From Methylomonas koyamae (GTDB lineage: Bacteria > Pseudomonadota > Gammaproteobacteria > Methylococcales > Methylomonadaceae), in NCBI RefSeq assembly GCF_019669905.1, contig NZ_AP019777.1, positions 2,294,001 to 2,358,000 of the forward strand: 64,000 nucleotides of DNA. The letters are read 5' to 3'. The notes below the pieces were generated by a model. The model saw only the letters and a program-made list of their open reading frames with translations. It did not search any database and was not told the origin of the DNA. A program made the position numbers and the translations under genes. Shown here piece after piece: positions 8,943 to 17,281 of the stretch (position 1 is the stretch's first letter; each line of letters begins with the position of its first letter).

Positions 8943-9812
8943 ATGAACGGAAACGCCCAGACCATCCCTTTTCAGGTCGGTTCATTGAAGAACCTGCCGG
9001 CATTACCCGAGGCCAGTGTGCGAATACTGGCTGCCGTCAACACGCCCGATATCTCGATAGACAAGTTGACTTCGGTTCTGGCGCTGTCGCCGGGTCTGGT
9101 GGCCCGGCTATTGGGCTTGGCGAATTCGGCTTATTTTGCCCGAGGCGCCGTGGTCAGCGACTTGCGTACCGCCATTTTTCAGGTGCTGGGTTTGGATTTG
9201 GTCAAATCGCTGGCTTTGGGAATAGTGTTTAACGTGCAATTCGACACTCGCAAATGCCTGCAATTCGACACCGAGCGGTTTTGGAGCGAATCGTTATTGA
9301 CCGCGATTGCGGCGCAAAGACTGGCAGCGGACTGTCGGCAGCTGCAAGCCTTCTCCGCATCTACGGTTTACACCAGCGGCTTGTTGTTGAATATCGGCTT
9401 GCTGGCGCTGGGCTTTCTGTTGCCCGACCAGATAAATGGTATTTTGGTCAAATGCAATGCTTCGGGGATGGCGGTCGGTGGCGAAATCGCCCGGCAACTC
9501 GGGCATAGCCATTACCAACTTGGCTACGTGCTGCTGAACAAGTGGCAATTGCCGACGGTATACCAATCGGTGCTTTACAACTACCGGCAACGCGACTTCT
9601 CCGGCCCCGAGCGGCCTTTGCTGGTTTTGCTCAGGTTGTCCCGCCAACTGAGTGCCGGTATCGCTTCCGGCAAGCCGATCGACCAAGCCGCGATCGATGC
9701 AGCTTGCCATGAGTTGGAATTGGCTATAGAGATGGTCGAAAACACCGTCGAGTGGCTGGGTGAAAACAAACCGGCGTTGGATAGTTTAGCCGGCATCATG
9801 GGGGGGCGATGA
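8943..9812 (+). CDS. HDOD domain signalling protein
   Basis: A 289-residue HDOD protein; the domain begins at LPALPEASVRIL near residue 20 and runs through LSPGLVARLLGLANSAYF, a hallmark helix of the family, to about residue 220. It starts 5 bases after the ygfX-like gene and its stop overlaps the start of the GAF-GGDEF gene (ATGA), so it is translationally coupled to a c-di-GMP synthase. A joint role as regulator plus output enzyme is an inference from this coupling. Confidence 0.85.
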   Translation: MNGNAQTIPFQVGSLKNLPALPEASVRILAAVNTPDISIDKLTSVLALSPGLVARLLGLANSAYFARGAVVSDLRTAIFQVLGLDLVKSLALGIVFNVQFDTRKCLQFDTERFWSESLLTAIAAQRLAADCRQLQAFSASTVYTSGLLLNIGLLALGFLLPDQINGILVKCNASGMAVGGEIARQLGHSHYQLGYVLLNKWQLPTVYQSVLYNYRQRDFSGPERPLLVLLRLSRQLSAGIASGKPIDQAAIDAACHELELAIEMVENTVEWLGENKPALDSLAGIMGGR

Positions 9813-10999
9813 ATCCGCAAACGCCCAACGCCAGCTTCGGGCAACCTGGTGGCGTGCACGATCTGGTTATCGATTTGTTCAATGCGTTGTCGGCGATAAA
9901 ACAGTTGTCGGAACTCGATTGCCAGGTCGACGACGAGGCGAAATTGGTAAAACAGGCGCTGGCCAGCTTGATTCAATACCAGGACATGGAGCGTTGTTCG
10001 TTCTTCATGCTGGATGATGCCGGCATGCTGACCAATCTGACTGGAATCAGCGTAGAAGAGTCGCCGCAATCGGCCGCAGTCCGCGATAAACCGTTAACGT
10101 TCAAGGTTGGCGAAGGCGTGATCGGTGCTGCGGCAGCCAGCGGCGAGTTGCAGCACTGCCGCAATTGTGCGGAAGACCCGCGTTTCGAAAAAACGGCGGT
10201 TGCGGCCTTGCCTGGATCGTTAATCAGCGTACCGGTTTTCACCCTGAACCGGCATCTGATCGGCGTCTTGAACGTGTCGCACCCGCAACCGTTCTATTTC
10301 ACCGATTGGCATATCCGTTTGCTGGAAGTCTACAAAAATATCCTCGGCCAATTAATCACCACCAGACGCTTGGTTCGGCAAATGGAGCGGCAAATCGCGT
10401 CGAGGACGGCGGAGCTGGAAACGCTGGTCGCCGAAACCAATCAGTTGAAAGAGCATTTCGCCAGCATGTCGATGCACGACCAATTGACCGGTCTGCACAA
10501 CCGGCGCTTTTTTTACGACCAAGTCGAAATCGCGATTGCCCAGCACGCGCGTTACCACACCAGCCTCTGCCTGTTGGTACTGGATATCGATCATTTTAAA
10601 GTCATCAACGACCGCTTCGGCCACTTGTTCGGCGACCAGGTTCTGGTCGGCGTCGCTTCCGCGTTGAAGCGGCAAGTTAGAAGCACCGATATTCTGGTGC
10701 GTTTCGGCGGCGAGGAATTCGTGCTGATTTTTACTAACACCCCCTGCGATAACGGTAAGGCGTTCGGCGAACGGATTCGCCAGGAGATCAGTAAGTTGGA
10801 ATGGAACGTCGGCGGCGAAACGGTCAATGTCACATTGAGTATCGGTCTTTTTTGCCTGAACGCAGACGCCTGTCCCGGTAGTCTGGCGCCGGATATCGAC
10901 GAAATGATCAACTGTGCCGATACGGCGCTCTACCAGGCCAAAGCCAATGGCCGCGACCAATTGGTCGTATTCGAAGACCAGAGATTGCGCGGCGATTAA
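9809..10999 (+). CDS. GAF-GGDEF diguanylate cyclase
   Basis: A predicted cytosolic enzyme making c-di-GMP from two GTP. In 396 residues: a GAF sensor domain (about 40-190), a short helical linker containing an ETLVAETNQLKEHF coiled coil (about 195-220), and a GGDEF domain (about 225-390). The catalytic signature is GGEEF at residues 299-303, which is the active variant. No RxxD inhibitory site was identified immediately upstream of it. It overlaps the preceding HDOD gene. The GAF ligand cannot be predicted. Confidence 0.93.
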   Translation: MNPQTPNASFGQPGGVHDLVIDLFNALSAIKQLSELDCQVDDEAKLVKQALASLIQYQDMERCSFFMLDDAGMLTNLTGISVEESPQSAAVRDKPLTFKVGEGVIGAAAASGELQHCRNCAEDPRFEKTAVAALPGSLISVPVFTLNRHLIGVLNVSHPQPFYFTDWHIRLLEVYKNILGQLITTRRLVRQMERQIASRTAELETLVAETNQLKEHFASMSMHDQLTGLHNRRFFYDQVEIAIAQHARYHTSLCLLVLDIDHFKVINDRFGHLFGDQVLVGVASALKRQVRSTDILVRFGGEEFVLIFTNTPCDNGKAFGERIRQEISKLEWNVGGETVNVTLSIGLFCLNADACPGSLAPDIDEMINCADTALYQAKANGRDQLVVFEDQRLRGD

Positions 11000-11111
11000 C
11001 GTTGTCGGCTCAAATCGGTTGTTCTGCGCCATCATCGATTCTAAAATCGGCGCGACTGTCATCAAAGTGGGGAGCGGCGTCAGGTTCCCTTGGTTTCTGG
11101 GAGGAGATCGA

Positions 11112-11429
11112 ATGAAACAAATGTTACCGCAAGGCGTGTTATCGCTGGCATTGATATTGGCAAGTTGGTCGGTGCAAGCCGACCAGGCCAGCGACATGCA
11201 AAAAATGCTCAACGATCAGGTTATGGCCAAGCCGTTCAGCGTTGAAGACGAGGCCAAACTCAACAGCTACATCGAAGAAGCGACCAAACGGGGTACGCCG
11301 CCGAAATCGGAACCCAGCAAATATTGGCGCCGCGGCTACACCTGCAACGATTTGCGGCGTTACTCTTGGAACGATTACCGCGATTGCAGCTACTACTACC
11401 GTTATTACGGCTATTATTGGCCGTATTGA
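11112..11429 (+). CDS. Small secreted Tyr-rich protein of unknown function
   Basis: 105 residues, not recognised. It has a clear Sec signal peptide (about 1-23, ending SVQADQ) and a mature part whose last 35 residues hold two cysteines and a dense tyrosine run (RDCSYYYRYYGYYWPY end). The start is chosen at the ATG with GGAGG 8 bases upstream. It lies 41 bases upstream of the TraT-like lipoprotein gene and may be cotranscribed with it. Confidence 0.65.
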   Translation: MKQMLPQGVLSLALILASWSVQADQASDMQKMLNDQVMAKPFSVEDEAKLNSYIEEATKRGTPPKSEPSKYWRRGYTCNDLRRYSWNDYRDCSYYYRYYGYYWPY

Positions 11430-11470
11430 TTTCTAGTTTATTTTTGGATCATTATTATTTGGAGATATAG

Positions 11471-12232
11471 ATGGCTATTGCTCGAAACACATTCATGAAA
11501 CTTGCCGGTGCGGCGGCTATAGCCGCAATGTTGGGCGGGTGTGCCGCCGTACACACTTCGATCGCCAAAAAGGACCTGGACGTCCAAACCAAGATGAGCG
11601 ATACGATATTTCTCGACCCGGTCGGGCCGGAACAACGCACCATTTTTCTCGATGTGCGAAATACCTCGGACAAAGCCAATTTCGACGTGATGTTGCCGGT
11701 AAAGCAGGCCTTGCAGTCCAAAGGCTACATCATCTCCAGCGATCCGGAAGCGTCGCATTATTGGTTGCGAGCCAACGTACTCAGCGTCGATAAAGCCAGT
11801 CCGACCGCAGCGGAATCGGCGCTACATTCCGGATACGGCGGCTCGTTGGCCGGTGCGGCGGCCGGTGCGGCGATCGGCGGCGGCTTGGGCGGTTGGTCCG
11901 GAGCCGGTATCGGCGGTTTGGCCGGTGCAGCCGTTGGCGGCGCAATCGAAACCATCGCCGATGCTGCCGTCAAGGACGTGACGTATATGGTGGTCACCGA
12001 CATCGAAATCGCCGAAAAAGCCAAAAGCGGCGTCGTGATCAGACAGGACAGCCAACAGGACGCCAAACAAGGCATCGGCGGTTCGCGCCGGCAGACTTCG
12101 TCCGAAGTCAGCGATCGCAAAAAATACCGCACGCGTATTGTCAGCACCGCCAATCAGGCGAATTTGGAATATGAAGAGGCGGCTCCAAGCTTAACCTCGG
12201 GCCTGGTTAGATCGATCTCCGGTTTGTTCTAA
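11471..12232 (+). CDS. TraT-like outer-membrane lipoprotein
   Basis: A lipoprotein related to TraT, the surface-exclusion/serum-resistance protein of F-type plasmids. The 253 residues have a lipobox ending at GGC near residue 18. The family pattern then follows: a LDVQTKMSDTIFLDP block, FLDVRNTSDK, the Gly/Ala-rich hydrophobic stretch (about 120-165), AVKDVTYMVVTDIEIAEK, and the C-terminal KYRTRIVSTANQANLEYEEA. Full-length correspondence makes the family call firm. No conjugation genes are nearby, so this is a chromosomal homologue and its role here is unknown. Confidence 0.85.
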   Translation: MAIARNTFMKLAGAAAIAAMLGGCAAVHTSIAKKDLDVQTKMSDTIFLDPVGPEQRTIFLDVRNTSDKANFDVMLPVKQALQSKGYIISSDPEASHYWLRANVLSVDKASPTAAESALHSGYGGSLAGAAAGAAIGGGLGGWSGAGIGGLAGAAVGGAIETIADAAVKDVTYMVVTDIEIAEKAKSGVVIRQDSQQDAKQGIGGSRRQTSSEVSDRKKYRTRIVSTANQANLEYEEAAPSLTSGLVRSISGLF

Positions 12233-12248
12233 ACTGCTTTTGCTTCAG

Positions 12249-12290
12249 CCGATACCTTTTGCTGCCGCTCACGCCGAGCGAGGGTATCGG
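12249..12290. terminator. Two-tier inverted repeat after the TraT-like gene
   Basis: CCGATACC (12249-12256) pairs with GGTATCGG (12283-12290) around an inner CGCTC/GAGCG hairpin. No T-run follows, so this is only a possible terminator or a leader structure between the TraT-like gene and ychF. Confidence 0.35.
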
Positions 12291-12318
12291 TTCTCAATTC
12301 GTAAAATCGCTGTATAAT
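12291..12318 (+). promoter_or_regulatory. Candidate sigma-70 promoter of ychF
   Basis: A perfect TATAAT at 12313-12318 preceded by a poor -35 (TTCTCA at 12291-12296, 16-base spacing). It would leave a leader of about 60 bases before the ychF ATG. Seen by eye only. Confidence 0.45.
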
Positions 12319-12382
12319 CCGGCGCCTCTTCAACCCGGCCGTCTTGTGCCGGACGTCCCTGTCAAAATTCGAAATTATTGCT

Positions 12383-13474
12383 ATGGCACTTCATTGCGGA
12401 ATCGTCGGCCTGCCCAACGTCGGCAAATCAACTCTGTTCAACGCGCTGACTAAAGCGACTATCGCCGCCGAGAACTATCCTTTTTGCACTATCGATCCGA
12501 ACGTAGGGGTGGTGCCGGTGCCCGATCCGCGGATGGACAAACTGGCCGAAATCGTTAACCCGGAGCGGGTTTTGCCCACGACCATCGAGTTTGTCGATAT
12601 CGCCGGCTTGGTAGCCGGCGCCTCCAAAGGCGAAGGCTTGGGAAACCAGTTTCTCGGCAATATCAGAGAGACCGATGCCATTGTGCATGTGGTGCGCTGT
12701 TTTCACGACGATAACGTGATCCACGTAGCCGGCAAGGTCGATCCGATCAACGACATAGAAGTCATCAACACCGAATTAGCCCTGGCCGACATGGCTTCGG
12801 TGGAAAAGGCGTTGCAGAAATCGGCCAAGGCTTCCAAATCCGGCAACAAAGACGAGCTGGCCCGGAAACAGGTGCTGGAACGGGTATTGGAACACCTGAA
12901 TAACGGCGAACCCGTCAGGACTTTGGGGCTAAGCGAGGACGAGGCCAAGCTGATCAAGGAATTATGTTTGATCACGATCAAGCCCACTTTATACGTGGCA
13001 AACGTGCAGGACGATGGGTTCGACAACAATCCGTTGTTGGACAACGTCAAAGGTTTTGCCGAGCGCGAAGGCTCAAAAGTCGTGCCGGTATGCGCTGCTA
13101 TCGAGGCGGAGATCGTGCAATTGGACGATGCGGAAAAAGTCGAATTTCTCGCGGATTTGGGCTTGGAAGAGCCTGGGTTGAATCGGGTGGTTCGAGCGGC
13201 TTACGAGTTATTGAATCTTTCGACTTATTTCACTGCGGGTGTCAAAGAGGTCAGGGCTTGGACGATCCCGGTCAATGCCTTGGCTCCTCAAGCTGCCGGC
13301 GTGATTCATTCCGATTTTGAAAAGGGCTTTATCCGCGCCGAAGTCGTTTCGTACCAGGATTTTGTCAATTACAAAGGCGAGCAAGGGGCAAAAGATGCCG
13401 GTAAATGGCGGCTGGAAGGCAAAGAATACAAAGTGCAGGACGGCGACGTCATGCATTTCAGATTCAATGTTTGA
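12383..13474 (+). CDS. ychF: Redox-regulated ATPase YchF (Obg family, OLA1)
   Basis: A ribosome-associated P-loop NTPase that prefers ATP over GTP. The 363 residues equal the E. coli length when started at [18 protein letters not shown]1 is GLPNVGKST, then the G3 region [20 protein letters not shown]; the altered G4 (NVQD-type rather than NKxD) is visible as YVANVQDD, which explains the ATP preference. The C-terminal TGS domain ends with [11 protein letters not shown]. An upstream in-frame extension was rejected because it has no conserved residues. Confidence 0.96.
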   Translation: MALHCGIVGLPNVGKSTLFNALTKATIAAENYPFCTIDPNVGVVPVPDPRMDKLAEIVNPERVLPTTIEFVDIAGLVAGASKGEGLGNQFLGNIRETDAIVHVVRCFHDDNVIHVAGKVDPINDIEVINTELALADMASVEKALQKSAKASKSGNKDELARKQVLERVLEHLNNGEPVRTLGLSEDEAKLIKELCLITIKPTLYVANVQDDGFDNNPLLDNVKGFAEREGSKVVPVCAAIEAEIVQLDDAEKVEFLADLGLEEPGLNRVVRAAYELLNLSTYFTAGVKEVRAWTIPVNALAPQAAGVIHSDFEKGFIRAEVVSYQDFVNYKGEQGAKDAGKWRLEGKEYKVQDGDVMHFRFNV

Positions 13475-13499
13475 CAAGGTTTTGACGCGCCGGTATAAT
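13471..13499 (+). promoter_or_regulatory. Consensus sigma-70 promoter of the tRNA gene
   Basis: TTGACA at 13471-13476, exactly 17 bases, TATAAT at 13494-13499: a perfect -35/-10 pair ending 29 bases before the tRNA. The -35 box overlaps the ychF stop codon, so the tRNA promoter begins inside the upstream coding region. Confidence 0.85.
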
Positions 13500-13528
13500 G
13501 GCCGCTTGTTTCGTTGAACAAGATTTGT

Positions 13529-13605
13529 GGCGACATAGCTCAACCGGTTAGAGCGCGGGATTCATAACCCCGAGGTTCCAGGTTCGATTCCCGGTGTCGC
13601 CACCA
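13529..13605 (+). tRNA. tRNA with CAU anticodon (elongator Met most likely)
   Basis: A complete 77-base cloverleaf with encoded CCA. The acceptor stem is GGCGACA/TGTCGCC, the T-arm contains GGTTCGATTCC, and the anticodon CAT is at 13563-13565. The perfect pairing at 1-72 rules out initiator tRNA. Elongator Met is most likely, but tRNA-Ile2 (lysidine-modified CAU) cannot be excluded. The last anticodon-stem pair would be A-C, a mismatch. An integrated element starts directly behind it. Confidence 0.92.
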
Positions 13606-13638
13606 CTTATCAATACAACGAAGTATCAGGAAGTACAT

Positions 13639-13676
13639 AAAACCCGCAAGCTGAAAGGCTTAGCGGGTTTTTTATT
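13639..13676 (+). terminator. Rho-independent terminator after the tRNA, inside the element
   Basis: AAAACCCGC pairs with GCGGGTTTT around an inner AAGC/GCTT stem, and a T-run follows. It separates tRNA transcription from the integrase gene. Confidence 0.75.
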
Positions 13677-13720
13677 GTCCAGCACTGTCTAGCCTCATCT
13701 ATTGACATGCCGCCATTTTG

Positions 13721-13739
13721 GGCGGTATTTTTGGCGGTA
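13721..13739 (+). repeat. 19-bp direct repeat, left copy (probable integrase arm sites)
   Basis: GGCGGTATTTTTGGCGGTA, two GGCGGTA units 12 bases apart start to start, 30 bases upstream of the integrase ATG. An identical copy in the same orientation is at 31569-31587. Further GGCGGTAT/ATACCGCC units occur around 13763-14010. The tandem unit fits arm-type binding sites better than a crossover core. Confidence 0.65.
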
Positions 13740-13768
13740 TATCGCAACCTTGCCGATTTGGTACCGCC

Positions 13769-14986
13769 ATGCCATTAACTGATACCGCCATTCGTAACGC
13801 AAAGCCCAATCCGGATAAGGCTTATAAGCTGCAAGATGAAAAAGGCCTTTACCTTCTGGTGAATCCTAACGGCGCCAAATACTTTCGATACAACTATCGT
13901 TTCAGCGGCAAACGCAAGACTCTCGCATTAGGTGTGTATCCAAATACCACACTGAAAGACGCTCGTGAAAAAAGAGATACCGCCAAAAAGCAATTAGAAG
14001 GCGGTATCGACCCCGGCGAAAATAAAAAGGCAGTCAAACAAGCCAAAGCCGAAAATGCGTCGAATGGATTTGAAGTGATTGCTCGTGAATGGGGAACAAA
14101 GAAGGTTGAAACCTGGAGCGAGAAAAACAACCGATCCAAGCGTATGCTGGAACGCAATGTTTTCCCGTGGCTTGGTAGCCGGCCAATTACCGAAATTTTG
14201 CCGAAAGATATTCTGGCTTGCCTGCGCCGCATCGAAGAGCGTGGCGCAATTGAAACCGCCCACCGTACCCTGCAAATCTGCGGACAAGTCTTTCGCTATG
14301 CGGTCTCCACTGGCCGCATTGAACGAGACATTACCCAAGACCTAAAAGGGGCCCTACCGCCAGCCAAGGGCGAACACTTCGCCGCAATCACCGAACCCAA
14401 AGAAGCCGGACAACTGTTACGCGGCATCGATAGCTATCAAGGCTCATTGCCTGCGGCTTGTGCATTGAAATTGGCTCCGCTCGTGTTCGTCCGGCCTGGC
14501 GAATTGCGAGCCATGCAATGGCAGGACGTGGATTTGGAAACGGCCGAATGGCGTTATTTGGTCTCCAAAACTAAGGTACAGCACATTGTTCCGCTGTCGA
14601 GGCAAGCCGTCGAAATTCTCAAAGAACTGCATCCAATGACCGGTCATGGTCGTTTCGCGTTCCCATCGGAACGAACGCCGTCGGGTGTTCGCTGCATGAG
14701 TGAGAACACCCTAAATGCTGCCCTGAAGCGTCTGGGTTACGGCAAAGACGTGATGACCGCCCACGGATTTCGCGCCATGGCCAGAACCATACTGGATGAA
14801 GTGCTGGGCTTTCGGCCGGATTTTATCGAGCATCAATTAGCGCACGCCGTTCGCGACCCGAACGGCCGTGCTTATAACCGCACCGCGCACCTGCCCGAAC
14901 GCAAAAAAATGATGCAAGCCTGGGCGGATTATTTGGACGGTTTGAAGGCCGGGGCTCAGGTGATTCCGTTGAGGCGGCAAGGTTAA
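13769..14986 (+). CDS. Tyrosine integrase, P4-type (DUF4102 arm-binding domain)
   Basis: Catalyses site-specific integration and excision of the element. The 405-residue protein begins MPLTDTAIRNAKP, the standard start of this family. It has an arm-binding domain (about 1-90, with GLYLLVNPNGAKYFRY), a core-binding SAM-like domain (about 100-190) and a catalytic domain with the first Arg in RPGELRAMQW, HGFRAMART, and the Tyr in GRAYNRTAHLPERKKMMQAWADYL. A longer in-frame start at 13718 was rejected because it runs through the arm repeats. P4-type integrases usually target tRNA 3' ends, which agrees with its place behind the tRNA. Confidence 0.94.
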   Translation: MPLTDTAIRNAKPNPDKAYKLQDEKGLYLLVNPNGAKYFRYNYRFSGKRKTLALGVYPNTTLKDAREKRDTAKKQLEGGIDPGENKKAVKQAKAENASNGFEVIAREWGTKKVETWSEKNNRSKRMLERNVFPWLGSRPITEILPKDILACLRRIEERGAIETAHRTLQICGQVFRYAVSTGRIERDITQDLKGALPPAKGEHFAAITEPKEAGQLLRGIDSYQGSLPAACALKLAPLVFVRPGELRAMQWQDVDLETAEWRYLVSKTKVQHIVPLSRQAVEILKELHPMTGHGRFAFPSERTPSGVRCMSENTLNAALKRLGYGKDVMTAHGFRAMARTILDEVLGFRPDFIEHQLAHAVRDPNGRAYNRTAHLPERKKMMQAWADYLDGLKAGAQVIPLRRQG

Positions 14987-14989
14987 TAC

Positions 14990-15229
14990 GTGGCGGAGTT
15001 TCTAAAAAACCACGGCATTACGGATGCCATCGAAGACTTGACCCGCAATGCCAACCGCCGGTTGGTATTGATCAGCCCCTATTTACAGCTAAGCGACTTG
15101 ATCAAGCGAACGCTCGAAACCAAAGTGCGCAACGGCTTGCCTGTACAGATGGTTTACCGCGCCGACAAACGGCAACCCGACGATATTCAGTGGTTCGCAC
15201 AGCAACGCTTTCAGGATGTAAGTGGGTGA
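14990..15229 (+). pseudogene. Truncated phospholipase D-like protein
   Basis: 79 residues matching the N-terminal third of small PLD-like proteins (LVLISPYLQLSDLIKRTLE, then VQMVYRADKRQPDDIQWF). The catalytic HxK motif normally follows within about 20 residues, but the frame stops first, so the product cannot be an active PLD. The break coincides with a strongly folded DNA block. It starts with GTG 3 bases after the integrase stop. PLD-like proteins occur in nucleases and in phage-defence effectors; what the intact gene did is unknown. Confidence 0.6.
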
Positions 15230-15303
15230 CACTTACATCCAACCCCTTTAACCGGATAGCCCGACGGGGCGACAAGCGGGATTCGTCCCCCGCTTCCGGT
15301 TAA
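15214..15303. repeat. Folded block: perfect hairpin plus three-way junction
   Basis: First a perfect 11-bp hairpin, GGATGTAAGTG (15214-15224) with CACTTACATCC (15230-15240), loop of 5. Then TTAACCGGA (15248-15256) pairs with TCCGGTTAA (15295-15303) and encloses two smaller hairpins, GCCC/GGGC with a 4-base loop and AAGCGGG/CCCGCTT. It lies exactly where the PLD frame ends. It could be a terminator-attenuator, a small RNA, or the scar of an insertion. Confidence 0.55.
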
Positions 15304-15339
15304 TCCTTTTTGGACGCCGAAACACCTTGACGAGGTTTT

Positions 15340-15879
15340 ATGTGCTTTGCAGCCTTAGCTACCTATCGCTCGCATTGGCCACCGAGGCCAACTCTTATAA
15401 GTGGCTACTTCCATCTCAATTTTGACAAACAGCCAGAATGGGGAATTGATGAATGGCGAGATTATGCTCGTTACCTAGAAGAACGAGGCCAAAGCCTAGC
15501 CAATGATTTAAAGAAAATAAGAAACCAGCTATACGAATCTCAAAGCAAGCTAAAGCGAAGCAAAAAAAATATCTTACCTAGCCGAGGGACACTTGTAACC
15601 GGTTATGCCCCTTGCCCTAAAAAAGGGCCCGGAAGACCACAAGGCAGCACGCGACGCAGCCAATATGCTGACTGCGCAGCCAGGGCGATTGAAATCAAAG
15701 ACAGCCATCAGGAAGGCGGCTTTAAGATTACGGACATCGACGCCGCGAAGAAAGCACTAATAGAAGCCGGCTATGCAGAACGGCTCGCCAATAAAAACAA
15801 AAAACAAGTAACCAGACAAATGACAGAACTCAGAAAACAGAGAGGAACTAACCGAAAACGGGCCGCTAACTACAAATAA
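15340..15879 (+). CDS. Hypothetical protein, basic, coiled-coil
   Basis: Not recognised. 179 residues: a helical segment around 45-85 with heptad-like spacing (RYLEERGQSLANDLKKIRNQ), a lysine-rich loop, a GPGRPQGS AT-hook-like stretch near 108, and a basic C-terminal helix region. Composition suggests nucleic-acid binding. The DNA here is visibly richer in A+T than the rest of the element, which hints at a separate origin. Confidence 0.5.
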   Translation: MCFAALATYRSHWPPRPTLISGYFHLNFDKQPEWGIDEWRDYARYLEERGQSLANDLKKIRNQLYESQSKLKRSKKNILPSRGTLVTGYAPCPKKGPGRPQGSTRRSQYADCAARAIEIKDSHQEGGFKITDIDAAKKALIEAGYAERLANKNKKQVTRQMTELRKQRGTNRKRAANYK

Positions 15880-15970
15880 TTTAAAACATCAGCTTTCCGT
15901 TTTATCCGAAAAATGTAGCCGATATTGTTCAGCCATACATCCAAAGCAAGCCAGAGGAGGCTTAAAGCGT

Positions 15971-16246
15971 ATGGCAACATCGAGCACACAACATATAAGC
16001 CCAGACAAACCCGGATTTTTCCGAATTTGGCAAATTGTCGGCGATCCAAAACGCGGCATTGAGCCGCTTATTCCTATCGGCCGTTCAACATTCTTGGCCG
16101 GCGTCCGCGAAGGTAAATACCCCAAACCCGTGAAGTTGGGGCAGAAAACTACTGCCTGGCGCAAGACCGACATCCAAAAATTGGTCGATAGCTTCAATCA
16201 GCCACAAGAAAACGGTAAATCAAACGGTGACGAGGTGGGCGCATGA
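15971..16246 (+). CDS. AlpA-like winged-helix regulator
   Basis: A 91-residue phage-type transcriptional regulator. The AlpA pattern is visible: an IGRSTFLAGVREGKYPKPVKLGQKTTAWRKTDI core with helix-turn-helix, wing and terminal helix. The family controls integrase/excision genes in P4-like elements. A good AGGAGG precedes the ATG. Its stop overlaps the start of the next gene, so it heads the small-gene chain. Confidence 0.75.
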   Translation: MATSSTQHISPDKPGFFRIWQIVGDPKRGIEPLIPIGRSTFLAGVREGKYPKPVKLGQKTTAWRKTDIQKLVDSFNQPQENGKSNGDEVGA

Positions 16247-16749
16247 AGCAAAAAACATTACCACCCGCACCGCCACCCTGTTCGAAAGGCGGGCCAACTG
16301 CGGAAACCTTAGCCATGGTAAATTCCGCGCGCCAATCGTTTGGACTTGCGCCCTATTCAGAAAAAGACCCTTTCGCCCCTTTTTCTTGGCCGATTGATGC
16401 CGTTCCGGTGTTTACCAGGGCGGCGCTGAACCTGAATACAGTCTTTATTAGTGATTGCCGCGGATTTAGAACGCCAGAGGAAACAGCCCCGGCACACATG
16501 ACCGTCATGCTCGTCGGCTCGCTTTTGGACGGGTTCGCGCTCCTCGCCAAAGCCGATGGTCTTCAGAGCGCATGGCACCAACTCTCGATTTTGGAGCGTG
16601 TTTTGCAATGCGCAACGGAAACGTTCGAGATTGTCAAAAGCCATCCGGACGCCAGTGCTGAGGAAAAATCGTGGTTCATGCGGCGGACGGGGTTCCGAAT
16701 CGACCTAGCCGGGGAGTTGCTTAGTCAACTGCGGGAGTTCGCGAGATGA
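16243..16749 (+). CDS. Hypothetical element protein
   Basis: Not recognised. 168 residues: a proline-rich N-terminus, then a mostly helical C-terminal two-thirds (about 85-165). Start and stop overlap both neighbours as ATGA, so it belongs to the coupled chain that begins with the AlpA-like gene. No transmembrane segment or catalytic motif is seen. Confidence 0.6.
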   Translation: MKQKTLPPAPPPCSKGGPTAETLAMVNSARQSFGLAPYSEKDPFAPFSWPIDAVPVFTRAALNLNTVFISDCRGFRTPEETAPAHMTVMLVGSLLDGFALLAKADGLQSAWHQLSILERVLQCATETFEIVKSHPDASAEEKSWFMRRTGFRIDLAGELLSQLREFAR

Positions 16750-17042
16750 GTTTGACGAACAATCACGCAAAGTCTATTCTGTACTCGTCAGTGAACCCAC
16801 TGGCCCGGACTCTCAACCCGGCAAGCAATGGCGCACAGACGCCGAATTATGGCGTTTTTTATTGCCCAAAGAAAATAGTCGCGCCCGTGGCGCGCATATT
16901 TGTCATGGTGGCGTGTAGAGGGCCGCTTTCGAGCGGGCCGGCTCCATTGCCCGGTGTTGAGAACCCGCTACACGTCGCCGCCCAAAGATTCTCAACCTTT
17001 GCGCGGCGGTTTACATCCTCAGCAATGGAGCAACCGCTATGA
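16746..17042 (+). CDS. Icd/Ash-like short protein
   Basis: 98 residues resembling short proteins of P1/P4-like elements annotated as Icd-like host division inhibitor or Ash. The recognisable part is the ARIFVMVACRGP segment followed by LPGVENP. In P1/P7 the icd region is a target of the C4 antisense RNA. The gene overlaps both neighbours by ATGA, which argues that it is translated. Its DNA contains hairpin-prone GC stretches (16920-17020), so an RNA role is also possible. Confidence 0.45.
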   Translation: MSLTNNHAKSILYSSVNPLARTLNPASNGAQTPNYGVFYCPKKIVAPVARIFVMVACRGPLSSGPAPLPGVENPLHVAAQRFSTFARRFTSSAMEQPL

Positions 17043-17281
17043 ACACCCCAGCCGTGGGCAAAATCCGCCCAATCACCAAGAAACAACTCTCTTCCTTAAC
17101 CCAAAAACACTTCGGCCTGAAAAAGCCGTTTCAGCCGCTGATCGAGATCCGCAAAGGCTATACCGGCCACTGGGAGATCTACAACCAACATCGCTCAGAA
17201 TTCGGCGTTACCGACGAGCAAAAAACCTTCATGCTTGACTTGATCGAACAGCATGGCGGCGTTGTTGGGGGTGCGAAATGA
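17039..17281 (+). CDS. Hypothetical 80-residue protein
   Basis: Not recognised. A small soluble basic protein with no visible motif. It overlaps both neighbours by 4 bases, so it is part of the coupled chain between the AlpA-like gene and the replication genes. Confidence 0.55.
   Translation: MNTPAVGKIRPITKKQLSSLTQKHFGLKKPFQPLIEIRKGYTGHWEIYNQHRSEFGVTDEQKTFMLDLIEQHGGVVGGAK

Noticed and set aside
15248-15303. Integron attC-like site
   Set aside because: The outer stem resembles attC in shape, but the end boxes (CTTTAAC and GTTAATC) each break the R-box consensus, and there is no integron integrase or cassette array.
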